From positions 1 to 64,000 of the forward strand of contig NZ_JAPSIY010000008.1 in NCBI RefSeq assembly GCF_031178445.1: a DNA stretch of 64,000 nt, in the 5' to 3' direction. The position numbers were made by a program, and so were the translations under genes. This DNA comes from Microbacterium sp. (GTDB taxonomy: Bacteria > Actinomycetota > Actinomycetes > Actinomycetales > Microbacteriaceae). This document shows positions 1 to 7,871 of the stretch, one piece after another. Numbering within the stretch: the first letter of the stretch is position 1; every line of letters begins with the position of its first letter. The notes below the pieces were generated by a model, which saw only the letters and a list, made by a program, of their open reading frames with translations, ran no database searches and was not told the origin of the DNA.

Positions 1-383
1 ACCGCATCGTCGTCGCCGACTCGCGCACCAAGCGCGATGGTCGCGTGATCGAGGAGATCGGCAAGTACCACCCCACCGAGGAGCCCTCGTTCATCGAGGT
101 CGACTCCGAGCGTGCGCAGTACTGGCTGTCCGTGGGCGCTCAGCCCACCGAGCAGGTCACCGCTCTGCTGAAGATCACCGGCGACTGGGGCAAGTTCAAG
201 GGCGACAAGGACGCGAAGTCCACTCTGAAGACCGCTGAGCCGAAGCAGGCGTTCGAGATCGACTCCGCGAAGAAGTCGGTCATCAAGCCGAAGGCAGAGA
301 AGAAGGAGGAGGCTCCCGCTGCGGAGGCTCCTGCCGACGCTCCCGCCGAGGACGCAGCCGAGGCTGCGACCGACGCGGAGTAA
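1..383 (+). CDS. rpsP: 30S ribosomal protein S16, C-terminal part
   Basis: The start codon lies upstream of the window; the open frame is readable from base 3. The first visible residues ([14 protein letters not shown], then EEIGKYHP) are the conserved S16 core, a small-subunit assembly protein that binds 16S rRNA. After about 80 core residues the protein continues into a charged, alanine- and proline-rich tail ([16 protein letters not shown] and on), which E. coli S16 lacks and which is likely disordered. The next gene begins 6 bases after the stop, as expected for the rpsP-khpA-rimM-trmD operon. Confidence 0.97.
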   Translation, partial: RIVVADSRTKRDGRVIEEIGKYHPTEEPSFIEVDSERAQYWLSVGAQPTEQVTALLKITGDWGKFKGDKDAKSTLKTAEPKQAFEIDSAKKSVIKPKAEKKEEAPAAEAPADAPAEDAAEAATDAE

Positions 384-389
384 TCCGTC

Positions 390-620
390 GTGCTCGCCGT
401 CGCGCTCGAACACGTCGTCAAGGGGATCGTCGATCACCCTGAGGACGTCCGCATCACCGCATCCGCATCGCCCCGTGGCGATCTGCTAGAGGTGCACGTG
501 CACCCGGATGACCGTGGTCGGGTGATCGGGCGCGGCGGCCGCACCGCCAAAGCGCTGCGGACGCTCATCTCCGCACTCGCCGACGGCCGCCGCGTCCGCG
601 TCGACGTCGCGGACGACTGA
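390..620 (+). CDS. khpA: KH-domain RNA-binding protein KhpA
   Basis: A 76-residue protein consisting of a single KH domain with the RNA-binding GxxG loop (GRGG, residues 47-50) inside RVIGRGGRTAKAL. KhpA proteins bind RNA, often with the partner KhpB, and influence cell division and small-RNA function in Gram-positive bacteria. The GTG start follows the rpsP stop by 6 bases and the stop is one base from rimM, so it is co-translated with the ribosome-maturation genes. Position between rpsP and rimM is typical of actinobacteria and supports the call. Confidence 0.95.
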   Translation: MLAVALEHVVKGIVDHPEDVRITASASPRGDLLEVHVHPDDRGRVIGRGGRTAKALRTLISALADGRRVRVDVADD

Positions 621-621
621 C

Positions 622-1200
622 GTGGCCGCCGAGAGGAATCAGCTCCGCGTCGGCCGCCTTCTCAAGGCGCATGGCCTCAAGGGCGCGTTGAAGCTCGAGC
701 TGTACACCGACGCACCCGAGCGCCGCTTCGTTCCCGGCGCCGAATTCACCCTGCAGGTGCCCGAAGCCTCCAGCTGGCACGGCAAGACCCTCACCGTGCG
801 TGAATACCGGGTGATGAACGGCAACTCCGTCGTCTTCTTCGAAGGGGTCGACGACCGCACCACGGCGGAGTCCCTCGTGCGAGCGATCCTGTGGGTCGAC
901 CAGGATGGCGAGTCCGAAGAGGACGCCTGGTACGACCACCAGCTCGTCGGCCTCGACGTCGTGCGCGACGACACCGTCATCGGCCGGCTGCTGCGCGTAG
1001 AGCACCTGCCGGCGCAGGATCTGCTGATCGTGAAGACCGAAGACCGCGAGGTCATGGTTCCGTTCGTGCAGGCGTTCGTGCCCACTGTCGATCCGGCCGC
1101 GGGACGCATCGTCATCACCCCGCCCGCCGGGCTCTTCGAAGAGCTGCCCGCCGACGACGCGCCGGATGCCGGGGGCGACGCGCCCGCTGCATCCGAATGA
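622..1200 (+). CDS. rimM: 16S rRNA processing protein RimM
   Basis: A 192-residue protein with the N-terminal RimM domain (VGRLLKAHGLKGALKLEL near residues 8-27) followed by a PRC-barrel domain (LVGLDVV...GRLLRVEHLPAQDLLIV). RimM helps mature the 16S rRNA 3' major domain and binds S19. The GTG start is one base after the khpA stop. The C-terminus ends in a short acidic/alanine tail (ADDAPDAGGDAPAASE) that is probably unstructured. The next gene, trmD, is its usual operon partner. Confidence 0.96.
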   Translation: MAAERNQLRVGRLLKAHGLKGALKLELYTDAPERRFVPGAEFTLQVPEASSWHGKTLTVREYRVMNGNSVVFFEGVDDRTTAESLVRAILWVDQDGESEEDAWYDHQLVGLDVVRDDTVIGRLLRVEHLPAQDLLIVKTEDREVMVPFVQAFVPTVDPAAGRIVITPPAGLFEELPADDAPDAGGDAPAASE

Positions 1201-1208
1201 CAGCTCGT

Positions 1209-1214
1209 TAGCAT
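1209..1214 (+). promoter_or_regulatory. -10 hexamer TAGCAT, leaderless promoter of trmD
   Basis: TAGCAT ends 6 bases before the trmD ATG. This is the spacing expected when transcription starts on the start codon. It may be an internal promoter in the rimM-trmD operon. Confidence 0.5.
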
Positions 1215-1220
1215 CGTCGC

Positions 1221-1919
1221 ATGCGCATCGACGTCGTTTCGATCTTCCCGTCGTACTTCGACGGTCTGACGCTGTCACTGCTGGGCAAGGCGCAGAGCGC
1301 AGGCATCCTCGACCTTCGCGTGCGGGATCTGCGCGACTGGACGTTCGACCGTCACCGCACCGTGGACGACACCCCGTACGGCGGGGGAGCGGGCATGGTC
1401 ATGAAGCCGGAGCCGTGGGGCCTCGCCCTCGACGAACTGGCCGAAACGGGCGATTCGGCCGGCGCGCGGCCCACCATCGTCTTCCCCTCGCCCGCAGGCG
1501 AGGTCTTCACCCAGGCGACGGCGCGGGAGCTCGCAACCCGTGAGCACCTCGTCTTCGGCTGCGGCCGCTACGAGGGCATCGACGAGCGCGTCTTCGAGTA
1601 CGCCGCCACACTCGGCGAAGTGCGTCTGATCAGCCTGGGCGACTACGTGCTGAACGGGGGAGAGGTCGCCGTGATGGCGATGGTCGAGGCGATCGGAAGG
1701 CTGATCCCCGGCGTGGTGGGCAACCCGGAGAGCCTCATCGAGGAATCTCACGAGGACGGTCTGCTCGAGTACCCCTCGTACACCAAGCCTGCGCTCTGGC
1801 GTGAACGCGAGGTGCCTCCCGTGCTGCTCAGTGGCAATCACGGCGCGATCGCGTCCTGGCGCCGCGAACAGCAGCTGGAGCGCACCCGCACCCGACGACC
1901 CGACCTGCTGCCCGAGTAG
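1221..1919 (+). CDS. trmD: tRNA (guanine-N1)-methyltransferase TrmD
   Basis: Makes m1G37 next to the anticodon of tRNAs that read CNN codons, preventing +1 frameshifts. The 232-residue protein carries the family hallmarks: [16 protein letters not shown] (50-65), GCGRYEGID (113-121), and the knot segment [11 protein letters not shown] (138-148) that binds S-adenosylmethionine. The ATG has no Shine-Dalgarno sequence; instead a -10-like TAGCAT sits 6 bases upstream, so it may also be expressed as a leaderless mRNA besides reading through from rimM 20 bases away. Confidence 0.97.
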   Translation: MRIDVVSIFPSYFDGLTLSLLGKAQSAGILDLRVRDLRDWTFDRHRTVDDTPYGGGAGMVMKPEPWGLALDELAETGDSAGARPTIVFPSPAGEVFTQATARELATREHLVFGCGRYEGIDERVFEYAATLGEVRLISLGDYVLNGGEVAVMAMVEAIGRLIPGVVGNPESLIEESHEDGLLEYPSYTKPALWREREVPPVLLSGNHGAIASWRREQQLERTRTRRPDLLPE

Positions 1920-1968
1920 TTGCGTCCCGGAGTTCCCAAGGGTCAGGTTCGCTCACGCTGCTGATCTC

Positions 1969-2002
1969 TGCTCGCGCTGCGGGTATGCACGGAGCGCGAG
2001 CA
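1969..2002. terminator. hairpin downstream of trmD and map
   Basis: A perfect 10-bp stem (TGCTCGCGCT with AGCGCGAGCA) with a 14-base loop lies between the convergent trmD and map genes. No T-run follows, so it may be an intrinsic terminator of the GC-rich type or only a hairpin. The rest of the 190-base gap holds a loosely related copy of the same sequence, including a second GAAGTRCAGCGCG stretch near 2080-2095. Confidence 0.4.
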
Positions 2003-2109
2003 AAGAAGTGCAGCGCGACCGAAACCGCCCGCCGGGCGTGCCCCTGGCATCCGTTTCGCTCGCGCTCTCGCAGGAACGGCGAAGTACAGCGCGTACCGGA
2101 CGGAAGGGC

Positions 2110-2892
2110 TCAGTCGACGCCGAGGAACGACCGGTCGGTGAGCACGATCGGCCCGTCGTCGGTGATGGCGACAGTGTGCTCCGAATGCGCTCCGCGGGAG
2201 CCGTCCGCGCTGCGCAGCGTCCAGCCGTCCGCGTCGGTGATCAGCTCGTCGGTGCTCTGGAGGAACCACGGTTCGAGTGCGAGCACGAGACCGGCGCGCA
2301 GCGGGAACCCGCGTCCCGCACGGCCCCAGTTGGGCACATGCGGGTCGCCGTGCATCGTGCGCCCGACACCGTGGCCGCCGAAGTCGGTGTTGATCGAGTA
2401 GCCGTCACCCTCTGCGACCTCCGCGATGGATGCCGAGATGTCGCCGATCCGGTTGCCGACCGTGGCCGCTCGGATCGCGGCATCCAGCGCCCGCTCGGTC
2501 GTGTCGATCAGCCGCAGATCTTCCTCGCGGGCGCTGCCGACGACGAAGGACACGGCGGAATCAGCCACCCAGCCGTCCACGGAGACGGCGAAGTCCAGTG
2601 AGACGAGATCGCCGTCACGAAGCGTGTAGTCGTGCGGCAGACCGTGCAGGACCGCATCGTTGATCGACGTGCAGATGACCTTGCCGAACGGGCCGTTGCC
2701 GAATGAGGGCGCGTAGTCGATGTAGCACGACTCGGCTCCGGCCTTGCGGATGAGATCGTGCGCGTGGCGGTCGATGGACAGCAGGTTCGTGCCGACCTTC
2801 GTGTCGTCGCGCAGGGTCGCCAGCGTCTCGGCCACGAAGCGGCCGGCGGCGCGCATCTCTTCGATCTCGGCGGGGGTGCGCAGTTCGATCAT
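2110..2892 (-). CDS. map: Type I methionine aminopeptidase
   Basis: Removes the initiator methionine from new proteins in the cytosol. The 260-residue protein has all metal ligands of the pita-bread fold: D100, D111, H174, E207 and E238, plus substrate-binding H83, in the contexts SLDFAVSVDGWVADSA and GGHGVGRTMHGDPHVPN. It lacks an N-terminal zinc-finger or SH3-binding extension. I chose the ATG that opens MIELRTPAEIEEMR, the usual family start, preceded by a GAGAGG Shine-Dalgarno; an in-frame start 8 codons upstream adds nothing recognisable. It is transcribed against trmD and the following membrane-protein gene. Confidence 0.96.
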   Translation of the reverse strand: MIELRTPAEIEEMRAAGRFVAETLATLRDDTKVGTNLLSIDRHAHDLIRKAGAESCYIDYAPSFGNGPFGKVICTSINDAVLHGLPHDYTLRDGDLVSLDFAVSVDGWVADSAVSFVVGSAREEDLRLIDTTERALDAAIRAATVGNRIGDISASIAEVAEGDGYSINTDFGGHGVGRTMHGDPHVPNWGRAGRGFPLRAGLVLALEPWFLQSTDELITDADGWTLRSADGSRGAHSEHTVAITDDGPIVLTDRSFLGVD

Positions 2893-2985
2893 GTCGGGAG
2901 ATCCTCTCGTCAGCATCCATTCTCCCCGATGCGCGATCTGCGGAAGCTCACAGCGAACTCAAGCGCCCGGCGCGAGCCTGCGGCG

Positions 2986-2991
2986 TACGAT
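2986..2991 (+). promoter_or_regulatory. -10 hexamer TACGAT, leaderless promoter
   Basis: TACGAT ends 6 bases before the ATG of the small membrane-protein gene; no ribosome-binding site is present. Confidence 0.55.
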
Positions 2992-2997
2992 CGAAGC

Positions 2998-3486
2998 ATG
3001 TGGTTGCGACAGGCGTTCTTCCGCTGGCTCCTGCCGGCCGCGTTCGTGCTGCCGCTGTGGATGCTCGTGGGCTGGGCGATCTTCGGCCAGAGCGGCTGGG
3101 CGCTTCTCTGGGTGCTGCTGATGGCTGTGCCCGCCGTCTTCTTCGGACAGCTGATCCTCACGCTGCTCACCCGCTCGAGGCCGTCGGTGCGTGCCGAGCG
3201 GGCCCTGTCGTGGTGGGACGTGGCCGGGTTCGGGCTGTGGCACGGGCTGACCATCGCGGTCGGTTTCTTCATCGATGGTGCTTTCGGTTGGTTGCTGACC
3301 GGAGCGATCATCGCCGGTGTCGCACTCATCTGGCTGCAGCTGTGGCAGCTCTGGAACGAGGCGCGCGGGAGCGGTGCACGCATCCGCGAGACGATCGTCT
3401 GGTCATCGAAACCCGCGGCCGACAGTGGCGACCGTCGCCGTGCTCCTGAGGTGGTCGTGATCGAGGAGTTCCGCTCCCGGGACTGA
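2998..3486 (+). CDS. small four-helix membrane protein, unknown function
   Basis: A 162-residue protein with about four hydrophobic segments: residues ~9-29 (WLLPAAFVLPLWMLVGWAIF), ~32-57, ~78-98 and ~100-118, followed by a polar cytosolic tail that contains TIVWSSKPAADSGDRRR and ends in EFRSRD. I do not recognise a catalytic motif; similar short proteins occur next to rplS in relatives (inference). The ATG is set by a TACGAT -10 element 6 bases upstream; a longer in-frame reading would run back into the divergent map gene. A weak CACCAC/GTGGTG hairpin follows the stop. Confidence 0.8.
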   Translation: MWLRQAFFRWLLPAAFVLPLWMLVGWAIFGQSGWALLWVLLMAVPAVFFGQLILTLLTRSRPSVRAERALSWWDVAGFGLWHGLTIAVGFFIDGAFGWLLTGAIIAGVALIWLQLWQLWNEARGSGARIRETIVWSSKPAADSGDRRRAPEVVVIEEFRSRD

Positions 3487-3499
3487 CTCACCACCGCTT

Positions 3500-3528
3500 T
3501 TGGTGTGGTGCGCGGTTCGTGGCAGAAT
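3500..3528 (+). promoter_or_regulatory. promoter of rplS (TTGGTG-N17-CAGAAT)
   Basis: TTGGTG at 3500-3505 and CAGAAT at 3523-3528 are separated by 17 bases, a good sigma-70-type arrangement. Transcription would start near 3535, leaving a leader of about 125 bases before rplS. Confidence 0.6.
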
Positions 3529-3539
3529 GGGCTCTTGTG

Positions 3540-3573
3540 CCGTGAACCGGCTCTGCCTCAGGGGAGCTCACGG
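3540..3573 (+). promoter_or_regulatory. hairpin in the rplS leader
   Basis: CCGTGA (3540-3545) pairs with TCACGG (3568-3573), and inside it GCTC (3550-3553) pairs with GAGC (3564-3567), giving a stem with an internal loop. It lies just downstream of the predicted start of the rplS mRNA. Leaders controlling L19 are known in Firmicutes; whether this one is regulatory is not known. Confidence 0.35.
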
Positions 3574-3659
3574 ACGCACTGCGCGCCGTTCGGCACACAC
3601 CCGTTCTTGTTCCTTTGAATCATGCACCCGACCTGTGGCGAGTGCAGAGAGAGACGATC

Positions 3660-4007
3660 ATGCAGATCCTCGACGCCGTCGACGCGGCTTCGCTCCGTTC
3701 CGACATTCCTGTCTTCAACCCCGGTGACACCGTCAAGGTGCACGTGAACATCACCGAGGGCAGCCGCTCGCGTATCCAGGTCTTCCAGGGTGTCGTCATC
3801 GCTCGTCAGGGCGACGGCGTCCGCGAGACCTTCACCGTGCGCAAGATCAGCTTCCAGGTCGGCGTCGAGCGCACGTTCCCCGTGCACTCGCCGGTGATCG
3901 ACCACATCGAGGTCGTCACACGCGGCGACGTGCGCCGCGCCAAGCTCTACTACCTGCGCAACCTGCGCGGCAAGAAGGCGAAGATCAAGGAGAAGCGCGA
4001 GAACTGA
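3660..4007 (+). CDS. rplS: 50S ribosomal protein L19
   Basis: A 115-residue protein of normal length with the L19 signatures [28 protein letters not shown] and [11 protein letters not shown], ending [19 protein letters not shown]19 sits at the 30S-50S interface. The ATG of MQILDAVD is chosen because it matches the family start and is preceded by GAGAGA; an upstream in-frame ATG adds 15 unrelated residues. The gene has its own promoter and a strong terminator, so it seems to be a single-gene unit rather than part of the trmD operon. Confidence 0.98.
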   Translation: MQILDAVDAASLRSDIPVFNPGDTVKVHVNITEGSRSRIQVFQGVVIARQGDGVRETFTVRKISFQVGVERTFPVHSPVIDHIEVVTRGDVRRAKLYYLRNLRGKKAKIKEKREN

Positions 4008-4025
4008 CTCGCAGCAGGCTTCACG

Positions 4026-4060
4026 AGAACCCCGGACACACCACGGTGTGCCGGGGTTCT
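4026..4060 (+). terminator. rho-independent terminator after rplS
   Basis: AGAACCCCGG and CCGGGGTTCT form a perfect 10-bp outer stem, extended inward by CACACC/GGTGTG after one bulged base. It starts 19 bases after the rplS stop and is followed by CTGGTTCGT. Confidence 0.85.
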
Positions 4061-4131
4061 CTGGTTCGTGCCGTCATGTGCGAACCTGGTATCTGCCGCC
4101 ATGCGCGGCACGCTCGACCGACAGGATGCAG

Positions 4132-4863
4132 ATGACGACAGAAGCCGCTGACCAAGCCTCTCCGCCGAAGCGGCACCGCAGTCTTCTCGTGTTCCTGCGC
4201 GATGTGCTCGTGATCATCCTGATCGCGGCGCTGGTGTCGTTCGTGGTCAAGTCGTTCGTGGTCCGCTCGTTCTACATCCCGTCCGGCTCCATGGAGCGCA
4301 CGCTGCTGGTAAACGACCGTATCCTCGTGGACGAGCTGACTCCGCGGTGGGCGGGGTACGAGCGCGGCGACGTGGTCGTCTTCAAGGATCCGGGTGGCTG
4401 GTTGCCTCCGGCTCCGCAGACGCCGGCCCGGCCTCCGCTCGTCGAGGCCGTCGACTGGGTACTCACCTTCGTCGGGATCTCGGCGACAGACTCCCAGGAC
4501 CACCTCGTCAAACGGGTGATCGGCGTACCCGGTGACCATGTGGTCTGCTGCAACGCGCTCGGCCAGGTCACGGTCAACGGCGCACCCATCGACGAGCTGT
4601 CGTATCTCAATCTCCCCGACGGCGACACGGCGGCCTCCAACGCAGACTTCGATGTCACCGTGCCCGACGACGCGATCTGGGTCATGGGGGACAACCGCGA
4701 TCGCTCACAGGACTCCAGAGCGCACCAGGACCTGCCCGGTGGTGGCTTCGTTCCGCTGGAGAACGTCGTCGGCCGCGCTTTCCTGACGACCTGGCCACTG
4801 GACAGATTCGGACTGATCGACACCCGCGACGGGGTGTACAGGGACGTGCCGGAGGCCGAATGA
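4132..4863 (+). CDS. lepB: Signal peptidase I
   Basis: Cleaves signal peptides from exported preproteins at the outer face of the membrane. The protein (243 residues) has a short cytosolic N-terminus, one transmembrane helix (about 19-40), the nucleophile Ser53 in PSGSMERTL and the general base Lys127 in DHLVKRVIGVPGD, with the later box VMGDNRDRSQDSR. I prefer the second of two nearby ATGs (MTTEAADQ) because AGGA lies 6-9 bases before it; the ATG at 4126 would add Met-Gln. The stop overlaps rnhB by 4 bases, so the two are translationally coupled. Confidence 0.96.
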   Translation: MTTEAADQASPPKRHRSLLVFLRDVLVIILIAALVSFVVKSFVVRSFYIPSGSMERTLLVNDRILVDELTPRWAGYERGDVVVFKDPGGWLPPAPQTPARPPLVEAVDWVLTFVGISATDSQDHLVKRVIGVPGDHVVCCNALGQVTVNGAPIDELSYLNLPDGDTAASNADFDVTVPDDAIWVMGDNRDRSQDSRAHQDLPGGGFVPLENVVGRAFLTTWPLDRFGLIDTRDGVYRDVPEAE

Positions 4864-5519
4864 CGGTCGTCGCCCCCCGACTCACGCTGGAGAGGTCGCT
4901 GCTCAAGGAGTTCGACCTGATCATCGCGCTCGACGAGGTGGGACGCGGAGCACTGGCCGGCCCGGTTGCCGTGGGCGCGGCTGTGATCGATGCCGCCGGC
5001 GCTCGCAGACGAGTGCCCGAGGGCCTGCGGGATTCGAAGCTGATCACCGAGAAACGGCGGCCCGCCATGGCCGAGCGCGCCCGCGGATGGGTACTCCATT
5101 CCGGGGTGGGGTGGGCGACCGCCGCCGAGATCGACGACGTCGGCATCATGAAGGCGCTCGGACTCGCTGCGTCCCGTGCGGTGCAGACGGTGGTGGATGA
5201 CGGGGTGAGCCTGGAGCGGACGCTGGTCATCCTCGATGGCAATCACGACTACGTGTCGCGTGTGCATCCGGCTCCGCTGCTGGTGCGCCCGGTGATCAAA
5301 GCCGACCGCGACTGCGCGTCGGTGTCAGCGGCCTCGGTCATCGCCAAGGTCGCGCGTGACACCTTGATGGCTTCACTGCACGATGAGCATCCCGCATATC
5401 AGTGGGAACGGAACAAGGGCTACGCGAGCCTGGAGCATCGGCAGGCGATCCTCGAGCTCGGACTGTCGCCGTTCCACCGTTCGTCGTGGGCCATCGCCGG
5501 CGCACCGACCCTGTTCTGA
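4860..5519 (+). CDS. rnhB: Ribonuclease HII
   Basis: Removes ribonucleotides misincorporated in DNA and RNA primers. The 219-residue protein shows the RNase HII start motif ALDEVGRGALAGPVAVGA, with the Asp and Glu of DEVGRG as metal ligands, and the later VKADRDCASVSAASVIAKVARD block. It begins on ATGA shared with the lepB stop. The lepB-rnhB pairing and the following DUF2469 gene are a standard actinobacterial order. Confidence 0.97.
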   Translation: MTVVAPRLTLERSLLKEFDLIIALDEVGRGALAGPVAVGAAVIDAAGARRRVPEGLRDSKLITEKRRPAMAERARGWVLHSGVGWATAAEIDDVGIMKALGLAASRAVQTVVDDGVSLERTLVILDGNHDYVSRVHPAPLLVRPVIKADRDCASVSAASVIAKVARDTLMASLHDEHPAYQWERNKGYASLEHRQAILELGLSPFHRSSWAIAGAPTLF

Positions 5520-5552
5520 CTCCTGCGTCGGTGCTCATAGGATGGAGTCATC

Positions 5553-5876
5553 ATGGATGAGGACTTCGACGAATACGACCGCGAGCTCGAGCTCGCGCTG
5601 TTCCGCGAATACCGCGATGTGGTCTCGCAGTTCCAGTATGTCGTCGAGACGGAGCGCCGCTTCTACCTCGCCAACGAGGTGAACGTGGTGCGCCGCGACA
5701 CCGAGCACGACTTCTACTTCGAGATATCGATGAACGACGTGTGGGTGTGGGACATCTATCGCGCCGATCGGTTCGTCAAGGCCGTGCGCGTTCTCACTTT
5801 CAAGGACGTCAACGTCGAGGAGCTGCAGCGCCGCGAGTTCGAGCTGCCGGAGGAGCTCTCGCTCGACGGCAAGTGA
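5553..5876 (+). CDS. DUF2469 family protein
   Basis: A 107-residue acidic protein (MDEDFDEYDRELELALF at the start; VWDIYRADRFVKAVRV in the second half) that matches the actinobacterial DUF2469 family, whose function is unknown. It almost always lies beside rnhB, as here, 33 bases downstream. No membrane segment or catalytic motif is visible. A TAGGAT element ends 9 bases before the ATG, suggesting its own promoter with almost no leader. Confidence 0.9.
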   Translation: MDEDFDEYDRELELALFREYRDVVSQFQYVVETERRFYLANEVNVVRRDTEHDFYFEISMNDVWVWDIYRADRFVKAVRVLTFKDVNVEELQRREFELPEELSLDGK

Positions 5877-5982
5877 GCCACGAGCGCTCATTCGCTCTGC
5901 ACATGCACCGCTCTCGGCGTTCTCTCCACATGGGCCGTGACCAGCGCCTCGCTGTGCCCGTCGCGTGCCGCAGGCTGTCGGC

Positions 5983-6345
5983 ATGGCTGCGAAAGACGAC
6001 TTCGGAAGAGCGGGGGAGCAGCGCGCCGTCGAGCACCTGACCTCCCGTGGTTACGCGATACTCGACCGCAACTGGCGGTGTGCGGCGGGCGAGATCGACA
6101 TCGTCGCGCAGCTCGAGAGGTCGCTGTGCTTCGTCGAGGTGAAGACGCGCCGTAGCGAGCTCTACGGGCACCCGTTCGAAGCCATCGACGACCGCAAGCG
6201 TCGGCGTCTCTGGCGGCTCGCGTTCGCGTGGGCGCAGGCGCACCCTGACCAGGCGAGGAACCGGACGCTGCGCCTGGAAGCCGTCGGCCTGACCGGAACG
6301 GATGCCGCGACAGCGCGGCTCGAGCATCTCGTGGACCTGCTGTGA
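5983..6345 (+). CDS. yraN: YraN family (UPF0102) endonuclease-like protein
   Basis: A 120-residue protein with the restriction-endonuclease-like core of the YraN family: FGRAGEQRAVEHL at the start, then NWRCAAGEIDIVAQL and LCFVEVKTR, giving the metal-binding D...E-x-K set. The family's cellular role is poorly known. I chose the ATG of MAAKDDFG; an in-frame ATG 6 codons earlier has no family match. The last bases overlap the comM start (GTGA), a pairing conserved in many bacteria. Confidence 0.93.
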   Translation: MAAKDDFGRAGEQRAVEHLTSRGYAILDRNWRCAAGEIDIVAQLERSLCFVEVKTRRSELYGHPFEAIDDRKRRRLWRLAFAWAQAHPDQARNRTLRLEAVGLTGTDAATARLEHLVDLL

Positions 6346-7871
6346 GCACGGCACGCACGTGGGCCGTCGCGCTGACCGGCGTCGACGGGCACATGGTCGA
6401 GATCGAGGCCGACTTCTCGAACCAGACGCCCGACTTCAAGATCATCGGGCTGCCGGACAAATCGTTGGGCGAGGCCGTGCAGCGCGTGCACAACGCCTGC
6501 GCCAACGCCGGCCTGGATGTTCCACGCCGAAGGCTGACGGTCAATCTCTCACCAGCGAGCTTGCCCAAACACGGATCCGGGTTCGATCTCGGTATCGCGG
6601 TCGCGACGCTGGCTGCCGGAGGCGCCCTGCCATCTCGTGCGATCCGCTCCACCGTGCACATCGGCGAGCTCGGACTCGACGGGAGACTGCGCCCCGTCGC
6701 CGGAGTCCTCCCGGCCGTCTACGCCGCGGCGCGGGCGGGGTTCGAGCGGGTCGTCGTGCCACACGCCAACGGGCCGGAGGCCCGGCTCGTACCCGGGATC
6801 GAGGTGCGCACGGCAGCCTCCCTCGCCGAGGTGGCAGCCGCCCATGGTGCGGAGGTGGAGGTCGACGATGTCGAGCCAGTGCAGGGTCCGCAGCGGACAA
6901 CTGCAGCAGAGGATGCTCTCGATCTGGGCGACGTCGTCGGCCAGGACGAGGCGGTGGAGGCGCTCATCGTGGCCGCTGCCGGCGGGCACCACCTGATGCT
7001 CAGCGGTCCGCCCGGTGCGGGCAAGACGATGCTCGCGCGGCGGCTCCCGGGAATCCTGCCGACTCTCGACGAGCGACAGGCTCTGGAGGTCGCTGCGATC
7101 CGCTCGCTGTCCGGAGAACCCGTGACGAGCCTCGACCCGGTCCCTCCGTTCGAAGCTCCGCACCACAGCGCGTCGGCGGCGGCACTGGTCGGCGGCGGAT
7201 CGCGCGTCGTGCGCCCCGGCGCCATCGTGCGTGCGCACCGCGGAGTGCTGTTCCTCGACGAGACCCCGGAGTTCCAGCGGGTCGCCCTCGATGCGCTCAG
7301 ACAACCGCTCGAATCCGGGCGTATCGAAGTGCACCGTACGGGCTTCACCGCCAGCTTCCCCGCCCGGTTCCAGCTCGTCCTGGCCATGAACCCCTGTCCG
7401 TGCGGCAACTACGGCGTGCGCGGCGCGGAGTGCACCTGTCCGCCCATCGCGATCCGCCGTTACGCCGGACGTCTCTCCGGGCCCCTGAGAGATCGCATCG
7501 ACATCGACCTTCAGGTCGCGCGCGTCGCCGCATCCCGAGCGACGTCGGGTGAGCGGTCCGCGGTGTCTTCGGACATCGCCAGGGCGCGGGTGAACGCGGC
7601 GCGCGAAGCGGCGGAGGAGCGCTGGCGTCATTCTCCGTGGCAGTTGAACGGCGAGGTGCCGGGGGCACGGCTTCGGCAAGGTGCGCTGCGTCTCCCTCCC
7701 GCCGTGCGCGGTCCGCTGGATCGGGCTCTGGAACGTGGCGTGCTCACGCTGCGCGCTTATGACCGCGTACTCCGACTGGCCTGGACGATGGCCGATCTCG
7801 CCGGTCTCACATCGCCCGGCGCAGGTGAGATCGGGCGTGCGCTCTTTCTGAAGAAGGGACTGCTGGCATGA
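6342..7871 (+). CDS. comM: YifB/ComM family Mg-chelatase-like AAA ATPase
   Basis: A 509-residue protein with an N-terminal Lon-type fold (VALTGVDGHMVEIEAD...KIIGLPDKSLGEAVQRV), an AAA+ ATPase with Walker A GPPGAGKT near residue 222, and Walker B LFLDETPEF, then a cysteine-containing CPCGNYG loop and a C-terminal Mg-chelatase-like domain. ComM is a hexameric helicase that promotes branch migration during natural transformation in Gram-negatives; the actinobacterial role is inferred. It starts on GTG overlapping yraN and its stop overlaps dprA by 4 bases, so yraN-comM-dprA form one coupled unit. Confidence 0.95.
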   Translation: MSTARTWAVALTGVDGHMVEIEADFSNQTPDFKIIGLPDKSLGEAVQRVHNACANAGLDVPRRRLTVNLSPASLPKHGSGFDLGIAVATLAAGGALPSRAIRSTVHIGELGLDGRLRPVAGVLPAVYAAARAGFERVVVPHANGPEARLVPGIEVRTAASLAEVAAAHGAEVEVDDVEPVQGPQRTTAAEDALDLGDVVGQDEAVEALIVAAAGGHHLMLSGPPGAGKTMLARRLPGILPTLDERQALEVAAIRSLSGEPVTSLDPVPPFEAPHHSASAAALVGGGSRVVRPGAIVRAHRGVLFLDETPEFQRVALDALRQPLESGRIEVHRTGFTASFPARFQLVLAMNPCPCGNYGVRGAECTCPPIAIRRYAGRLSGPLRDRIDIDLQVARVAASRATSGERSAVSSDIARARVNAAREAAEERWRHSPWQLNGEVPGARLRQGALRLPPAVRGPLDRALERGVLTLRAYDRVLRLAWTMADLAGLTSPGAGEIGRALFLKKGLLA

